DNA of 64,000 nucleotides, taken from assembly GCF_000511355.1 (NCBI RefSeq), contig NC_023136.1, forward strand, positions 62,001 to 126,000, given 5' to 3'. Both the position numbers and the translations under genes were made by a program. Of this stretch, positions 63,145 through 64,000 are shown in pieces. The stretch's first letter is position 1, and the number at the start of each line of letters is the position of its first letter. Below the pieces are notes generated by a model. That model was not told where the DNA came from. It did not search any database and was given only the letters and a program-made list of their open reading frames with translations. Origin of the DNA: Leisingera methylohalidivorans DSM 14336. GTDB taxonomy: Bacteria > Pseudomonadota > Alphaproteobacteria > Rhodobacterales > Rhodobacteraceae.

Positions 63145-64000
63145 ATGAGCGAGCGCGAGCTGAATCGTGTGGAAATTCTGGCGCAGGTCGATGATGGCCG
63201 GCTGACGGTAGACAACGCGGCGAACCTGTTGGATCTGACGCGGCGCCAGGTATTTAGGCTGCTGAAGCGATACCGTCAGGACGGTGCCGTTGCGATCCGG
63301 CACAAGGCGCGCGGCAAGCCTCCGAACAATCGGATTCACAGGGCCAAGCGCGAGTATGCACTGAGCCTGATCAAAGAGAACTATCCGGATTTTAGGCCGA
63401 CACTGGCCGCTGAGATGCTGGCCGAGCATCACGGGTTCAAAGTCTCACGCGAGACGTTGCGCAAATGCCCTCTCGTGCATTCTGCGGATGCACTGCCGGG
63501 TGGCAGATGGCCGAGGACGGTCTTTGGCTTTCGCGCAAGCAGCGGCGCCAGTTCCATTAGCCGCGCCTGCGCCGGGAATGCTTTGGCGAGCTGATCCAGA
63601 TCGACGGCTCGGATCACCGTTGGTTTGAGGATCGCGCGCCGCCCTGCACTCTTCTTGTGTTCATTGACGACGCGACAAGCACCTTGATGGAACTGCGGTT
63701 TGTGAAGTCAGAGAGCACCTTCAGCTATTTCGAGGCGCTCGAGAGTTATCTGCACAAACACGGACGCCCGGTTGCCTTCTACAGTGACAAACACACGGTG
63801 TTTCGCGTGGCCAAGGAAGACGCCAAGGGCGGCGCGCGGATCACCCAGTTCGGGCGCGCTCTGAGTGAGCTGAACATCGAGATTTTGTGCGCCAATTCGA
63901 GCCAGGCCAAAGGCCGTGTCGAACGCGCAAACCGGACGCTGCAAGACCGGCTGGTGAAGGAACTGCGGCTCGCTGGCATCTCGGACATGGAGGCTGGAAA
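63145..64000 (+). pseudogene. ISNCY-family transposase, broken, runs off the window
   Basis: Begins SERELNRVEILAQVDDGRLT with HTH NAANLLDLTRRQVFRLLKRY. At 63468-63505 a 38-bp insertion interrupts LRK-W-MAEDGLWLSRKQRR, shifting the frame. The restored frame contains TAG in RRQFH*PRLRRECFGE, then GSDHRWFEDRAPPCTLLVFI and NIEILCANSSQAKGRVERAN (DDE domain) to the edge. Two lesions make it inactive. Confidence 0.85.

Noticed and set aside
1..64000. tRNA, rRNA, CRISPR array and riboswitch candidates
   Set aside because: I found no cloverleaf with a conserved T-arm, no rRNA stretch, no regularly spaced repeats and no known riboswitch core on inspection. A dedicated search could still find a small RNA.

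Overview
The window is GC-rich DNA with the gene content of a marine alphaproteobacterium of the Rhodobacteraceae (Roseobacter group, Leisingera/Phaeobacter/Ruegeria-like). This is inferred from the two TRAP transporters, the phnW-phnA-phnY 2-aminoethylphosphonate (AEP) cluster, the znu/zur layout and the mix of insertion sequences (IS). No taxonomic marker gene is present.

Bases 1-17800 look like stable chromosome. They hold the 5' part of a very unusual fusion (two rhodanese domains, a YidC/Oxa1-like membrane domain and a PEP/pyruvate-binding domain), divergent from a PhnD-like periplasmic protein plus hybrid histidine kinase. Next come a zinc uptake locus (zur-znuC-znuB divergent from znuA), a probable pipecolate/lysine catabolic pair (FAD oxidoreductase plus ALDH7-type dehydrogenase) divergent from two tandem LysR genes and an aminotransferase, and a one-gene adenylation/carrier/membrane-acyltransferase fusion. 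From 17.8 to 20.0 kb I find no convincing gene.

Bases 20000-32100 mix mobile DNA with transport genes: an IS91-type pair (tyrosine recombinase plus damaged Y1 transposase), a dead IS5-family element with both ends, a WYL regulator divergent from a glutathione-transferase-like gene, a TAXI-type TRAP pair, an IS6 remnant, and a complete DctPQM TRAP operon divergent from a TetR regulator.

Bases 32100-45100 are a scrapyard of nested mobile fragments (ISNCY, IS110, IS21, IS66, RIT recombinases, IS30, ISL3, IS6, IS5). They surround a small cargo: an ArsR-type regulator divergent from a PLP decarboxylase, a class V aminotransferase, an HxlR regulator and a PhzF-family gene. Several inverted repeats tie the scrapyard together: 62/61 bp at 33.3 and 42.0 kb, 38 bp around the RIT element, IS6 ends around phzF, and IS110/ISNCY junctions at 32 and 63 kb.

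Bases 45100-57000 carry the AEP system: an ABC importer (phnS2-phnT2-phnU2), then PhnW (AEP to phosphonoacetaldehyde), PhnY (to phosphonoacetate), PhnA (to acetate plus phosphate), a DMT-family permease, a truncated Na/Pi-cotransporter-like gene and a divergent LysR regulator. A shared motif lies upstream of both the importer and phnW. The whole region lies between two complementary halves of one IS5-family transposase in inverted orientation. Bases 57200-61300 hold a TSUP permease, a small unknown ORF and an overlapping pair encoding a thymidine-phosphorylase-family enzyme and a PRPP-synthetase homologue. The window ends in a broken IS110 and a broken ISNCY transposase.
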